Origin: Endomychus coccineus
Lineage: Eukaryota > Arthropoda > Insecta > Coleoptera > Endomychidae
Reading direction: 5' to 3'
DNA length: 64,000 nucleotides
Assembly: GCA_958510875.1 (NCBI GenBank)
Contig: OY294067.1
Coordinates: 57,548,039 to 57,612,038, forward strand
Part shown: positions 1 through 12,900 of the stretch, piece after piece
How positions within the stretch are numbered: the stretch's first letter is position 1
Layout of the letters: every line of letters begins with the position of its first letter
Translations under genes and position numbers: made by a program
Notes under the pieces: model-generated
Told to the model about the DNA's origin: nothing
Database searches by the model: none
Seen by the model: only the letters and a program-made list of their open reading frames with translations

Positions 1-230
1 AAAATTGGGGTTTGCGTTTTATCTTTGGACAATAAGCCGACAAAAATCTAGCCGATGACCTGGATCCATGGACAATAAGTCTTGAACTGTTTTAATATGA
101 TAGGGATACAACAGTTCTTCTTTCAGTACATTATGAACTAATGATTTTTATGCTCCTATACGAAGTCCCAAACGTAGTGTGCTTATCCCAGGTTCAGTTT
201 AAACCGCTTCCAGTATCGCTTCTTCGAGCT

Positions 231-419
231 CTAACGTCCTTCTTGTCCGTCTGCGTCCAGTTTCTCTGCGATTTGCTTCAAATTTGCCAGTTTCGCGAAG
301 GTTTGCCGATTTGGAATTCTGCGATGCGGATATCTTTCCCTTCTCCGGCCATTGCAACGACAAAGTCCATAAATCAATAACATATCAACCATTTCAGTGT
401 TAGTGAAATTTTGAGCCAC
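231..419 (-). pseudogene. DUF4817-type N-terminal fragment of a mariner-like transposase
   Basis: The minus strand encodes about 62 aa beginning MAQNFTNTEMVDMLLIYGL, followed by a YPHRRIPNRQTF block. This matches the pattern of the DUF4817 helix-turn-helix that starts one group of insect mariner-like transposases (a monitored 'YG.C.GN' segment, then 'YP.RR.P....F'). The catalytic part is absent: the frame stops after GQEGR and no DDE motifs follow in any frame. Related fragments occur at 54306-54758 and, in an intact transposase, at 13080-14147. It is probably a transposon relic at the window edge. The domain assignment comes from recognising the pattern, not from a search. Confidence 0.5.
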
Positions 420-989
420 AATTTTATAAAATTTTTACGGAAAGCAAAGTAAAAATTGATAGTTTTGAGAATAAATTCTTCAAATGCAAAAATGATATTA
501 GAAAAGCAAAGGCAACTAAGGTATTTTAATCAAGTAAAATTAGTGAGCCAAAATTGCAGAGACTCGAAAATTAATTTTTTCAAGCTAATTCGTTGATTTT
601 ATCAAAATTTTCTAAGAGTAAGAAAAGTTTTCAAATTAGATAAGCTATCTCCATAAAAAATATCGAATGAATTACATCGACCACAAAAAAGTTCTGGACA
701 CTTTTCCCGTTACATCCTCAAGTTTGAGCCATTTCTATGGTCTCTAAGGCTCTGTGTTCCACTCTCAAAAATGGCCATTATTGACAGTAACTCACCTGCT
801 AATAAATATTGTAAAAGTTCTTCATCACGTTCTCAAGTTATACCGAAAAAACAAAATAATTTTTGCAATTTTGAAGCCCTCTACCGGGTAAACAAGACAC
901 TTGAGGCAAAAGTAAAAAGGCTCATCAACTTTTTTTCGAATCAAAGAATCTTCGGCTTCATTTTGGCCACGCAGTTCGAGGACATCCTG
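420..989. other. AT-rich spacer, no gene seen
   Basis: No open frame with recognisable content, splice-linked exon or structured repeat was found between the transposase fragment and the AT microsatellite. A frame through 771-1127 exists only because the dinucleotide run lacks stops. Confidence 0.4.
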
Positions 990-998
990 TATATATAT

Positions 999-1062
<64 letters not shown>
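990..1062. repeat. (AT)n microsatellite
   Basis: About 73 bases of alternating A and T with one G interruption at position 1000. A shorter AT stretch follows near 1096-1116. Confidence 0.95.
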
Positions 1063-1064
<2 letters not shown>

Positions 1065-1130
1065 TCCGCGGAAACCTGGAGCATGAAGCAGAACATATAT
1101 ATATATTATATATATACCTACTGTTAGATA

Positions 1131-1155
1131 GATTAGAGTAGAGTAGAGTAGAGTA
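1131..1155 (-). repeat. (GAGTA)n run at the 3' end of a LINE
   Basis: About four GAGTA units lie just beyond the 3' end of the minus-strand reverse transcriptase at 1245-2676. Read on the element's strand the run is (TACTC)n. The position suggests that the pentamer is the element's 3' tail, in place of poly(A). This is inferred from position. Confidence 0.6.
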
Positions 1156-1244
1156 CTTTATTTGGTGCTAATATAATATAAGCATTATTTGCACAGGTCA
1201 GTTTAAAGATAAAAGTCAAAATACAAATTAATAAAAAACCAAAT

Positions 1245-2676
1245 TCAGTCACTTAACAAATTATTAAAATTTAGATTAAAAAAATCATCTATTTTATATA
1301 ATACATTTTTTACTAAGTAAGATCTAATTAGAATTTTAAATTTGTTAAATGGAAGACTACGAATACATATCGGTAATCTGTTAAAAAATTTGAAGGCAAG
1401 AAAATTCGGGCTGTTTTTTGACCTGCTGAGTCTGAAAAATGGCAAATGAATATCATCCTTATGTCTGGTATAATGCGGATGAATGTCGCTATTTGAACTG
1501 ACAAATTCAGCATTTTTGTGAGCATACGATAAGCATTCAAAAATAAAAAGGCCAGGTATTGTTAAAATGTCCAATTTTAAGAATGTGCTTCTGCAACAAG
1601 CTCTATAGTTAATGTTACCTATTATTCTAATCGCTCTTCGCTGTAGACTAAAAATTCTGTGAATTTCACCACAGTTTCCCCAAACAATGATACCGTATCT
1701 GAATTGAGACTCACACAGACCAAAATATGCTGTTTTAAGTACATTTGATGAAACAGAACCAGACAATCGACGTAAAAGATATACGTTTTTACTAATTTTT
1801 TTTGCAAGATGGTCGATATGAACATTCCAGGTAAGGCGCGAATCCAAATACACATCTAGAAATTTTGCATTAGCGTCGTCAACATGCCTCATACTAAAAA
1901 CGATTTTCTCCGTTTCTTCCCGATTCATAGCTAGCCCGTTTCCTGAAAACCATTCAAAGGTATTTTCCTGTATGCGCTCAAAAGCCTCATCAACAGACAC
2001 CAGATCGGCACATTTTTCAGAAACCACAGTGTCATCAGCAAAAAGTATGGATAAGATGTCAGCAAGATAATCAGGAAAATCATTAATGAAAATCAAGAAA
2101 AGTAGAGGCCCAATTATAGAGCCTTGAGGAACTCCAATATCAATTATTTTCATTTCGGACCAGGTTTCATTTACATACACATACTGCTGGCGGTCTGTGA
2201 GATATGATCGTATAAGAGCCCTACTTGATTCATCAAAATGGTACCTCTCAAGCTTTTCCATGAGAAGTGAATGAGACACACAATCAAAAGCCTTTGATAA
2301 ATCTAAGAAAACTGCAAGAAAATAATCCCCTTTTTCGAAACATTTTACAGCATTGCCTACGAACTCAATTATTGCATCAATCGTGCTAAGTTTGTTCCTA
2401 AAACCATATTGATGATTAGTAAATAATTTATTTGTGTCAAAATAACCAATAATTTGTGCACACATCAATTTCTCAATAATTTTTGAAAAAAACGGGAACA
2501 AGGGATATAGGTCTATAATGTTCAACTCTAGAAATATCACCCTTTTTAAAGAGTGGAATTGTCTTGGAAATTTTCAGACAGTTTGGATAAATTCCTTCCT
2601 TGAGGCATCTATTAATGAGAGTTGTAAGTGGATAAACAATACTATTAATGTTTCTTTTTATCAGTGAAATATTCAA
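1245..2676 (-). pseudogene. Non-LTR retrotransposon (LINE) reverse transcriptase, 5'-truncated
   Basis: This is the C-terminal two thirds of a LINE ORF2 protein. Reading from 2676 downward there is a finger region (KISKTIPLFKKGD, YRPISL), then palm motif A (FLDLSKAFDCVSH), motif B (GVPQGSIIGPLLFLIFIND) and the catalytic motif C (LFADDTVV). A thumb and C-terminal segment ends near 1245. These motifs place it in the Jockey/CR1-like superfamily. The frame shifts once near 2490 in an A-run, splitting the finger from the palm. Endonuclease and ORF1 are missing, as expected for 5' truncation during target-primed insertion. The 431-codon downstream frame is otherwise open, so the insertion is fairly young. 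It lies upstream of lipase A, outside the duplicated unit. Confidence 0.88.
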
Positions 2677-2680
2677 TAGA

Positions 2681-3893
2681 GAAGGTAAGCATACAATTTA
2701 ACACAATAGCCACAGCGTCTTATCCCCGAATTACGTATGAACACTCTCAAAGTATTTGATAACAGAAAACGATAAGGAAATCCTATTGTATCAAAGTATG
2801 TCTGGTATGAAATACTGGCATGATGTCTCCAGATGTTGAACATATTATCCTTCAACTAAAACTAAACGGTATATCTCTCTGTTTTGGAAACTATCTCAAG
2901 TGATTATTTGTTGTGGGTTGCAAGTGCAAGGCCTGGGCTTAATAAAATGACTATTAAAAGTTCGATTTTACCTAATTTAATAAATAAATGCGTCTAAAGT
3001 ATCGCTAACACAATAATTTCTTCATAAAAATATTACGAAGTACTATAGTCACATTCATTCATTAAATTAGTGAAAATCGGACTTTCAATAGTTATTTTAT
3101 TTAGGTTCAGAAATAATGTTCAGCTAATTCTATTCAATGACTGAAAAGTTTATTACTTCATGATATCATATATATGTGAGAAACTAACCACTAATATGCC
3201 TGTTCTCTTTTCTAAGAAATGTAATATTATCGTTAAGATTTGAAAATATCTTCCCAATAAATCGACTAAAAGGTAACTGTTTAACAACATAAACCCTTGT
3301 TACAATAGATTCCGTCTTGTCATTGTAGTCCTAATACAATGTAGAGAACCTCCATGGTCTAAGCGAGAACTAGAACCTCAAAAGTTACTAAGGACATATG
3401 ATGATATGACATACTCCCATGAGTAGGGTTCTTTATAGAAACACCTGAGCTGAGTATATATCCGTTTGTGGGTGAGTGCAGAAGTGTTGTGATTTTGTTT
3501 CTTTTTGACCATTTCAGAAACAAATACTCATTACCAAAAATGCAATAGCGGCTTAATCCTTGAATCACTACCTTTTTCCAGTTGTCCAAGGTCGTATTGC
3601 AGAATATGAATGAAATGAGGAGAAGTACATAACAAATTCTCAATGTTAGCCTATACGAGGGTGTTTATAAAAACTGGTACTGATAAAAGGTGCCAAGAAT
3701 TAAAAATTGATAGTGTAAATTAGAAGGATTTCAGAAGTATTTTACTCGAAAGAGAATTAATTCAATCCAATAAAAAATACTTTTCAACATGACCCGCCTT
3801 TTTCCTATACAGTTTATCATACCCCATGAAAACCGCAAAAGATAAACTACACCAACATGAATTTATTTCCGAATGTGAATTCATTTAGCCAGC
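2681..3893. other. 5' flank of lipase A
   Basis: No coding exon seen. From about 3122 onward this stretch aligns by eye with 31517-32199 upstream of lipase B, so it includes the start of the duplicated unit and probably the lipase promoter. A frame that is open upstream of lipase B (31904-32194) has stops here, so I treat it as non-coding. No convincing TATA/Inr pair was fixed. Confidence 0.45.
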
Positions 3894-3945
3894 ATGAACA
3901 TTCTGAGCATTGTTATTTCTGCTTTTATTTGTGGTTTTGTTGAAG
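3894..3945 (+). CDS. Lipase A exon 1 (signal peptide)
   Basis: The ATG opens 17 codons reading [17 protein letters not shown] plus one base (phase 1), followed directly by the donor GTAAGT. The length (52 nt), phase and sequence match exons at 32200 and 63708, which is the main evidence that this short exon is real. Confidence 0.85.
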
Positions 3946-6900
3946 GTAAGTGATACGACAATTAATTCTGCTTTACTACTACTACTACTAGGTGAAATAT
4001 TTGATATCTATTATTATCTATATCAGATTATTGCAGTAAATATCTGGCGCAAGCAGGATATATACATGGGATCAGACGGAAAACTTTTATCTACAAAATG
4101 ATTGGATGAAGTGTACAGTTTCGTCATTGAAATGACGGAAATCTCCTTTTTCTCCACTGTGTTCAATCAACTTTGAAACATTTTCAATTGAAAAGAAAAC
4201 AGAACTCTTAACCGCCTGTTCTCAGGATGATATGTTTCAGTCTCTGCTATACAGACAGCAAACATATTTTATATTCACATCTTATTGAACATTCACCAGT
4301 AGCTCATAGTTATTCGGTAATTTCATCAGATGGAAGTAAGCTGAATGGCACAACCCAAAGACTGAAAGGATACTAACGCTGTATCCTTTATAAGCCCCAG
4401 CCACAAATATCATTCTTATTCTAATTTCGAATAAGTTGAGTTGATGGTGTGCAACTTACACCAAAAATGAGATATCCTTGTCAGAAGTAAAATGAAAAAT
4501 ATCGTGTTAGAAGCTTGGATCAGTGAGAAAATAAGATTTTCATAGCAATCTCCAATCCGTATAAACTGAATCTCGTCAGTTTTAGTTCTGGAGCAACTTG
4601 AATCATTTTGGAATCATTGTTGATATTAACGAAATAATGAAAGAGAAAGTATTGCCTCAGGTAAAATGGATATTAGATTGGATTATTAGTCCAGGCTGTG
4701 AAAATATAAAAAAAAAACATGTAGGTTCGAATCGAAAAATTTTAATTGCATTAGCTTCAAGAGGTTCTCAAGATCATTCACACACCTTAAAACCTCTTGG
4801 GAACTCCAACCCCACCCATTGGGGCGACATTTGCAACATGCCAAGTCTTGAATTGTATTTTCTACAGGAGAAGGTATTTTGGCATTTCAAGTGCACCTAA
4901 GAAGTTTTTTGGGTAGCTAAACACGAATCCGTAGCCAGATTTACTTGCAATTCATCGTAGGGGTGGTGAAATCGACAAAATTGGCCAATTTTGCACCCCT
5001 TATATGTTACTCTGCAATTTACGTGTTTTTGTCAATTCGAGTGCACCAAGGAGGTTTTTTGGGTCGCTAAACACGAATGCGTAGCCAGATTTACTTGCAA
5101 TCCATCGTAGGGGTGGTGAAATCGACAAAATTGGCCAATTTTGCACCCCTTATATGTTATTCTGCAATTTACGTGTTTTTGTCAATTCGAGTGCACCGAG
5201 GAGGTTTTTTGGGTCGCTGAACACGAATCCGAAGCCAGATTCACTTGCAATCCATCGTTGAGGTGGTAAAATTGACAAAATTGGCCAATTTTCCCCTCTT
5301 AATATGTTGTTTTGCAATTCACGTGTTCATTTCGAGTGCACCAAGGAGGTTTTTTGAGTCGCTGAATACGATTCCAAAGTCAGATTTACTCGAATATCAT
5401 CGTAGGAGTGAGAAATTACAAAAATGGCTAATTTGACACGCTTCTAAATTTTTATTATTTTTGCATTTTAGAATTATTTTGGAGTTTTCTCCTCTTTCAA
5501 TATTAAGAGGATAGGAATATTAGTAATTGTTTGAACACAAATATTTAATAACTACACTTTCATGTTCAAAAAACAATTGATTGATAACACTTAAATGCAA
5601 CAACTTTCATACACTGACACACGCTTCTGCGTTCTTGTTGGTTCTTGAACCATAAAATACAAAATGAAATATAAATTGAACTATATAAAATACAAATATT
5701 CAACTTAAATAATATCAACGCTGTGAAACAAATGTAGCTACAAGAGAGAATGTTGTTCTTTGTCGTCTACAAAGAAACTGAACACATTGTTATGTCCGAC
5801 ATAAGAAGGTGAAAAAAAATCTCTCATTCCAAGCAGTGGACCACGTCATAAACAGATGCGACGTTTGAACACATGCACATGTATGTGGATATAACCTGTG
5901 CAATCTAAATGCCTAAAACACGTAAATTGCAAAATAACAAATTAGGGGTGCTAAATTGACCAATTTTGTCTATTTCACCACCCCAACGATGAATTTTGAG
6001 TAAATCTGGTTTCGGAATCGTATTCAGCGACCCAAAAAAACTACTTGGTGAATTCGAAATGCCTAAAACACGTAAATTGCCAAACAACATATTAAGGGTG
6101 CAAAATTGGCAAATTTTGTCAATTTTACCACCTCAACGATGAATTTTGAGTAAATCTGGCTTCAGATTTGTGTTCAGCGACCCAAAAAAAAACCCTCGGT
6201 GCACTCGGATTGACAAAAACACGTAAATTGCAGAATAACATATAAGGGGTGCGAAATTGGCCAATTTTGTCGATTTGACCACCCACACGATGTATTGCAA
6301 GTAAATCTGGCTACGGATTCGAGTTCAGCGACCCAAAAAACGTACTAGGTGTACTCGAAATGCCAAAATACCTTTTTTTGTAGAAAATACAATTCAAGAC
6401 TTGGCATGTTGCAAATTTGAGGGAGATTTCGGACTATTTTAGCCCCCAATGGGTGGGGTTGGGGTTCCCAAGAGGTTTTAAGGTGTATGAATGATCCTGA
6501 GAACCTCTTGAAGCTAATGCAAAAAAAATTTTTTGATTCGAATCTACATGTTTTTTCTTTATTATAGCTAAAATCCCGGTTCACAGCCTGGACTATATCA
6601 TACTCTCTATGAAAAATCACGATGAAGAATTTCGCTAGTTTACAATATTGTTTTGAAATTCTGTACTTTTATCAAATATTTCTGTTATATGTACTTACTT
6701 GATAACCAAATAATAATAATAATAATAATAATTTATTTAGCTAAGAAAATATACATAAAGTTTAAAAAAAAAATATGATCTAAGCTAAAATAAATAAATG
6801 AAGGCTATTATATGCTATATATAGTATATCATACTCCATGCTGTATCCAAAATGGTACGTAGAAACATGATGAATTTATTTATGACAACTTCGTGGAAAA

Positions 6901-9900
6901 ATCAACCAAATAGCCCCTGGGTTAATTTATTCTTGGCTACGCATCAAGTCAACGTCTATTCCATCTTTTTAATGTACGACTATTTAATTGGTTCAGCCAC
7001 ATGGTAGACTCCCACATACTATTTCTTGTGTATTCTATTATTCTATTCAAAAGAATACCAAATAGAGTTAGGCTAGTTGAAGGGGGAAGGGGTGAAACAA
7101 TCCTAGGGATGACACTCCTATGTCAATTTCCTGACAAATTGGAAATTTGTGATTAAAATTATAATTGATGAACTATTTATTTTATTATGGAAATCCATTT
7201 TAACAAAATGAAATAAGACCATTTTTTGTCTAATTTCCACAAAAGACTTTATTTTTCAATGAACACGACCGGTTTCGACTTTTACAATATTATCACGTTG
7301 ATATGGAAACAACATGTAGATTCATTTATACAAAAAATCCAGTAATGGGGAGGGATTAAGGTCCAATTGGCTATAAAGTTTATTGAACTCGGTTTTTTTT
7401 ACAGTTTAGTAATTTCCAAACTTTCCAACAGATTCATTGACTTTCCTTTATAGTACAGTCATTTTACGGGATTTTTGTTTTTTTTTGGGAATTGAAAGTA
7501 AGTTGTGGGTTTTCTTAGGGTTTCAGCAATTTAAACGATGTGACTTAATGAAAAAATCTTCTCATTTGACGCGTTTCGGCTTTCGCCTTCATCAGAACTC
7601 TATTTTTTGTTTACATTTGAAGTGAGTTGATTTTTCGGAAGCACACACTAATCTTGGCTTCGAAATTCAGTATGAATTAGCTTTCTGATGTTTCTGTTAT
7701 GGAGTATAATAACTATAGAAATTTGATTTTGTTGTTTACGAATAATAATTTGATTGATACAGTGAATATCAATATTGTTATTTAAAGCTATCTATTTAAT
7801 TGTACCGATTTCTGTCTTGAAATCTTTCCCTGATAGAGGGATAGAAAAGTCTCGGTAGATCATCGAATCAAAAGCTGCTAATTTATGACTAATATGACTG
7901 AAAGATTCCATAGGCATCGCATCAGTGAAGGTGTCTTTTCTATAAATATTGCATGAAAGTTTAGTATTTTGTTTAGAAATTAAGTATGAGTAACTATTTT
8001 TCAAAATTTAATGAAACAACTTCTTTTACTAGCGGCTTGAATCTGAGCAAATTACTATTTAATGCCGAACATACAAGAGACAAATACAAAAAATTCAGTA
8101 TCTACAGGATTGAATATGGTGAGTGCCCAATGGCCTATGTTGGGCAGATTGGGTCGCAATTGCGAATCACGTTTCAAAGAACATATTTTCTCCGATAGTA
8201 AATCAGCAATTGCCGAACATATTTATATTTCAAATCATGAAATAACAATAGATAATCCTAAAATCCTTCATACTTGCATATACTTGTTGGAAAGCTTGGA
8301 GATTAACAAACTTTGTGAAAACCCCGAATTCAATACACTTAATAGCCAATTGGACTTTAATCCCTCCCCATTACTGAATCTGTGAACATTATGAATAAAT
8401 AAATCTACATGTTGTTTCTATATTCTCATGATAATGACCGAAACCGGTCGTGTTTATTGAACTAAAATTGTGATCAGTTGGAAAATATGTCTCATCAACA
8501 AGCCAGCGAGCAGTGACGATGTCCAAGTTTTCATAAAATCAATATTCTACAAAGCAATTTTGAGAGCTCTAAGAACGGCAATATGTGCAATACTTGCACT
8601 TCGTTATTCAGTAAAAGCGTCAATGGTTCATATCAAATTCGAACTTTTTTCTATTTCTAATAACTACAATACATTGCTACAGATATAACATTTTATTTGT
8701 AATACGAAGCTATCATGATAGAGCAATTTTGTTGGTGACTGTTCTGCAGAGGTACCAGAATTGCAAAATTTGAAGAAAAAATTTTAATTAGGTACCTATA
8801 TATTATGTTATGTTCGTGTCTAATGAACTCAGGGATTTGTTTTTTTGTGGGTAAATACTAATTCAAACTTTGACCATCATGAGGAACATTTTATCTAGAA
8901 ATAAAATATCAAAGGCTGTGACAAGTTTCTTAGTTTTATGAATAGAGAATTTATTATCTTTTTTTATAATTGCAACAATTTAATTCTAGCCACAACAATC
9001 AATTTCAAACGTCGTCAGTTATTGACATTTGCTGGAAACCTGAAAATGATGTACGATCACCAAAGAGAGGTTCAACGCATATAGTTACCTATTAAAAAAT
9101 TAGATTAACTTTGTATCAAAAATATTATTTGGATGAAATAGGAATATATTTTTATAATCGTTAGAAGTTACAGGGATGTGTGTCAACATCAGGCTTGCCT
9201 CAGGTATGCCAATGTGTGAATTTTTATCCAAAAAAAAAATAAAAAGCAGAAATATAAATTGCCTCTTGGTTTATACATTCTCATTACATGTATATCTTCG
9301 ATTTGGATTCCATCTTATCTATGAAAGGATATAGATGGAATTCTCGCATTCTCGCCCACTCCAATTTTGGAGATTTTTCCATACACGTCATTCAAGGAAT
9401 ACAATATCAAATAAATATTGGGAACATGTAGAGACATGATGTGGCATTTTTATAAGAATCTTAGATTAAATATTTTCTCATATATTTATTCTCGTCTATT
9501 AAATAATATCACGACAGTACTAAACAATAACAAAAATATTCCTAGATCTTTCAATGGGATTCGATTCTGTTAATGATGCCATACCACTCGAAAAATTAGA
9601 TAGCTTTGAGAACGCCATAGTGTGGTGAAATAATTTGTCAGTATTATTTCTGAATCAAATGTTACAATTTTGTCTGAATTTTAATTTAATTCTTCAACTT
9701 CTGAAAGTTATTAACTGCTACTTTATAATTGGAGTTCGATTTGACTGGAAACGTATTTCCTCTGCTTGGTTATCTTAACATATTTTTCGGAAGTAGTTTA
9801 AATTGGTGTCGATAAACACCTTGTGTTATTATCATGAAGTGAGAATCGATAACAAATTGTAAATTCGGTAATCTTCAACTTCCTTCTCGTTGCGATTCTT

Positions 9901-12900
9901 CAATTAAAACAATCCATTTGCTTGTTGCATTCCAAAATTTTGTAATATTATATTATAAACGCAGCGCTGTTTTTAATATTCACTTACTTATATTATAGAC
10001 AAAGAATAAATTTTCTAAATCATGAAGATGAACTTAGACCAGTGGTTACCTATTCAATGAACTTTGATAATTTTGGAATAAACAGTGACCTAACTAGGAC
10101 CCACTCGTAAGCCAATTTAAATCAAATAATGCACAGATATATTCGAAATCCATGTATTTAATTCACTAATATTATCTTCAACTACATACACACTTACCAA
10201 TTGGAGAAAATAGTAAGGTACTACATTACTACAGTATAAGAAATTAATTCCAGTTAATAGAAAAAATTAAAGAACCTCTTTCCAAGTATTACCAAACAGC
10301 TGACCATTAGTCTAATCGAAGAACTTTCAATCCGCAATAATACTTTACCGATAATAAAACAAGAAGTAATTATAAGTTCACACTGCGGATACCCTATAAC
10401 ACTATAAATGAAAAATAATCACCCTTATCCACTAAAAATACAGTTAAAGTAGGTACTGAATAGCTCAGTACTTTGACAGTATTTTTAATTGATAATGCTG
10501 ATTATTTATTATTTATAAGAAATATTAAGTTTAATTCCACTTTACATAGATCAAAATTATTTTACCATTGACAATGAATATCACAAACAGAGCACCGGGC
10601 TCGCCATGGGTTCGCCATGATTTCTTTTACTAACAGAAATATTTATTAATTATTTAGATATTGGTATCGCTATGTTGACAACGTAATTGCTTGCATTACA
10701 AGTAGTACTCGTCAAATAAATTCATTTCTTATCTATATTAACAGCTTATCACCTCCAAACACAGAATTCATATTTGAAACAGAGAACAATATCTGCTTGA
10801 ACTTTTTAAATCTGACCATATCGAATACAAATAATTACCACTTATTTGCCTTTTAACACACACTGACCCACACAGATACCACCGTCACACAAGTTAGCAG
10901 CATATAATTCTATGATGCATAGATTAGTTAATATCCCGTTAAGTGAAGTTAACTTTAGAATCAAACAGATTTATAGATATTACTAAAAATTACAATAAAG
11001 ATTCTTGACCCAGGTATGAATTATAAATAATTCTTGGGAGACAGAATCTTTATTATAATTTTCGGCTGGAATATAAGCCTTAATATGGAAGAAAAAACCA
11101 CCTATCCTAGAGTTTTGAAGGAATACGGAAAGTTAATGAAGATATTAGCAAGAGAGAAAAATCGCAGAATATTTCTGGTAGGATGTAGGAATCTGCAAGA
11201 ATTTCCAAATTTCATTAAACCTAAATCAAAGGATAATGTGTTTAGCAAGGTGCAAAATAAGAAGGCGTACACAAAATTATTAAATTCTGTTCATAGTGCC
11301 CTATTTCCCAAGAATTATATTTAACTAAAAATAACTGTTATGATGTCAAGATAATAAATGAAATACTTCAAAATAAACTTAGTGAAAAATATTTAAGCCT
11401 AATTTATCCGCAGATTAATAATAATACCAAATCAAATTTCGCATCTCTAACATATTTAGGTGAACACTCATAAAATATATTAATTTCTTAAAATCCAGAA
11501 TAAATACGTAGCCTTTAAAAGAACAAATAGTCTATGCTTACTTTCAATTTTGACAAAACCGTATACTTAGTCTTCAGAAGCCATGAAACATCGTTGCCAG
11601 AATACAGTCAAAATTTCCAACGAGATTTTTCAATTAAACCTGCAAAAAAAAATAAATACTTGGGCATTTACTTTGACAATCATTTACGATGGGATCGAAT
11701 GGAATATTTAACTAGAAAACTTTGTAATATCCTATTCCGATTCAAACGAGTTGATCGATTTCTTAGCTTCAAACAAAAAAAACACCTGAATTATGGTATT
11801 ATTGGTTTGGGAGGAGTAGCAAGAAATTACCCATATGCCTTCGAAATCCCCCAAAAACTATTCCTCCGATTGATGCTAAACAAACTTGTAGGCTATCTAC
11901 TCTTTGCTGAAACATAACCACTAGATATTACACAATCATATATCATTCAGATAGGATACCAACAATATAAAAATAAAAACGAACCTATCACTCAAAACCA
12001 TAGATATACGACAAGATCTAAGAAGCAATATTACTCCTATTTGGCACCTAAATTAATATTCAGTCAACTACCACAAAGAATAATCAATGAAACTCCCTTC
12101 AAAAGCTTCAAAACCCAACTTTTATTATTTGTTAATGAAACGGACAGAACAAAAATACACGAAATGATAGAAGGCTAAATCAAGATGTTCTTTAAATAAG
12201 CTATGAAGTCCTTGTTTATATTTACCTCATACGTACATACATAAGTATGTACAACACTTTTGTGGATGTTGTAAATGTTTATTCAAAATTTTTTTGGATT
12301 CCCTGGCATTATTACTGTACTATTATTGATGATGAATGAATGTTATTATCATCATGCTCATATTTTAATAATTCAAAATCTAAAAATAATAAAGATTCTT
12401 GACCCAGTATGAATTATACAGTGTTCCATCTCAGACGAGCCACCCCGTATATTTCTTATCCCATAGTGAGTGGAAAAATCTCCCGAAACACGTCGAATGA
12501 TTTTGATTGGGGGACATCTTTTGACGTATATTTGAGGCTTGAACGAGCAACCTTCTAATAGGGGGCGCTTCAACCCCTCAAAATTGAATAGGGGAGAGGG
12601 GTTGAGTGATACGTTATTTGAAAGGTCTTAGAAGCCTCTTTACAACGGTGTATGGAAAACGTAAATTTGATGAACCGTTTTCGCCAAAAATTAATTTTGT
12701 TGCTCGAATGCGCCACCTTGAATATTTTCGTTATTTGTACAATGTACAAGCTCATTTTTATTAAGCCTTCTTCACAAACTTAAACAATCTTCAAAAAATC
12801 ACATTCGTAAAAAAATTGAATTGGGTTGTCATGCTTACAATGAAAAATTTAAATCTGCTTGTTTAAATCATATGTTCAAATTGTCCTCCATTGACTTCCA

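Larger units (their letters stand above)
4668..6601. mobile_element. Foldback (long inverted repeat) element with tandem-repeat arms, about 1.93 kb
   Basis: The two halves are inverted copies of each other. The terminal motif AGTCCAGGCTGTGAA at 4688-4702 is mirrored at 6580-6594, and the arms continue through the matching CCCACCCATTGGGG and CCCCAATGGGTGGG blocks. Inside, each arm carries about three 150-bp tandem units, and an unpaired spacer (about 5430-5900) separates the arms. Unit B at 32935-32950 reads straight through (GTAAAATACTCTC) without the element, so this insertion postdates the duplication. There is no transposase; it presumably depends on an unlinked enzyme. The target duplication appears to be 2 bp (AT) or less. 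Confidence 0.85.
7257..8460. mobile_element. Penelope-like element, head-to-head halves (ACCGGTTTCG family)
   Basis: The ends are inverted: TCAATGAACACGACCGGTTTCG-type sequence at 7257 is mirrored by CGAAACCGGTCGTGTTTATTGA at 8439-8460. A second inverted block, GGGGAGGGATTAA (7348) against TTAATCCCTCCCC (8358), lies inside. The left half encodes a reverse-transcriptase thumb on the minus strand, and the right half encodes a GIY-YIG endonuclease on the plus strand. Both are Penelope hallmarks. Unit B lacks the element: sequence resembling the right flank (ACTACAATTGTTATCAGTTGG) is continuous there at about 33520. Confidence 0.8.
10585..11475 (+). pseudogene. Penelope-like reverse transcriptase relic (older, shared by both units)
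   Basis: Scattered frames read a G-L-A-M-G-S-P block near 10597 and [14 protein letters not shown] around 10665-10715, where the catalytic YVDD has become YVDN. LNFLNLTI follows near 10800, then a THTDT block, then NIPLSEVN near 10935. After the 333-bp insertion at 10991 the thumb resumes with YDVKIINEILQNKLS. This is the normal Penelope order of palm then thumb. The homologous relic in unit B is at 37470-38135, so the element was present before the duplication. It has many stops and frameshifts. Confidence 0.75.

Noticed and set aside
771..1127. 118-codon frame rich in alternating Tyr and Ile
   Set aside because: It is translation through the (AT)n microsatellite, which simply lacks stop codons.
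4891..6360. CRISPR-like array
   Set aside because: The 150-bp units are tandem without spacers and are inverted between arms; this is a foldback transposon in animal DNA.
8439..8460. Third hammerhead family at the ACCGGTTTCG Penelope ends (also 7257-7300)
   Set aside because: GAAACCGGUC is hammerhead-like, but CUGAUGA is too altered (CAUGAUAA, GUGAUAA) and helix I is weak in both ends, so it is not annotated as a ribozyme.
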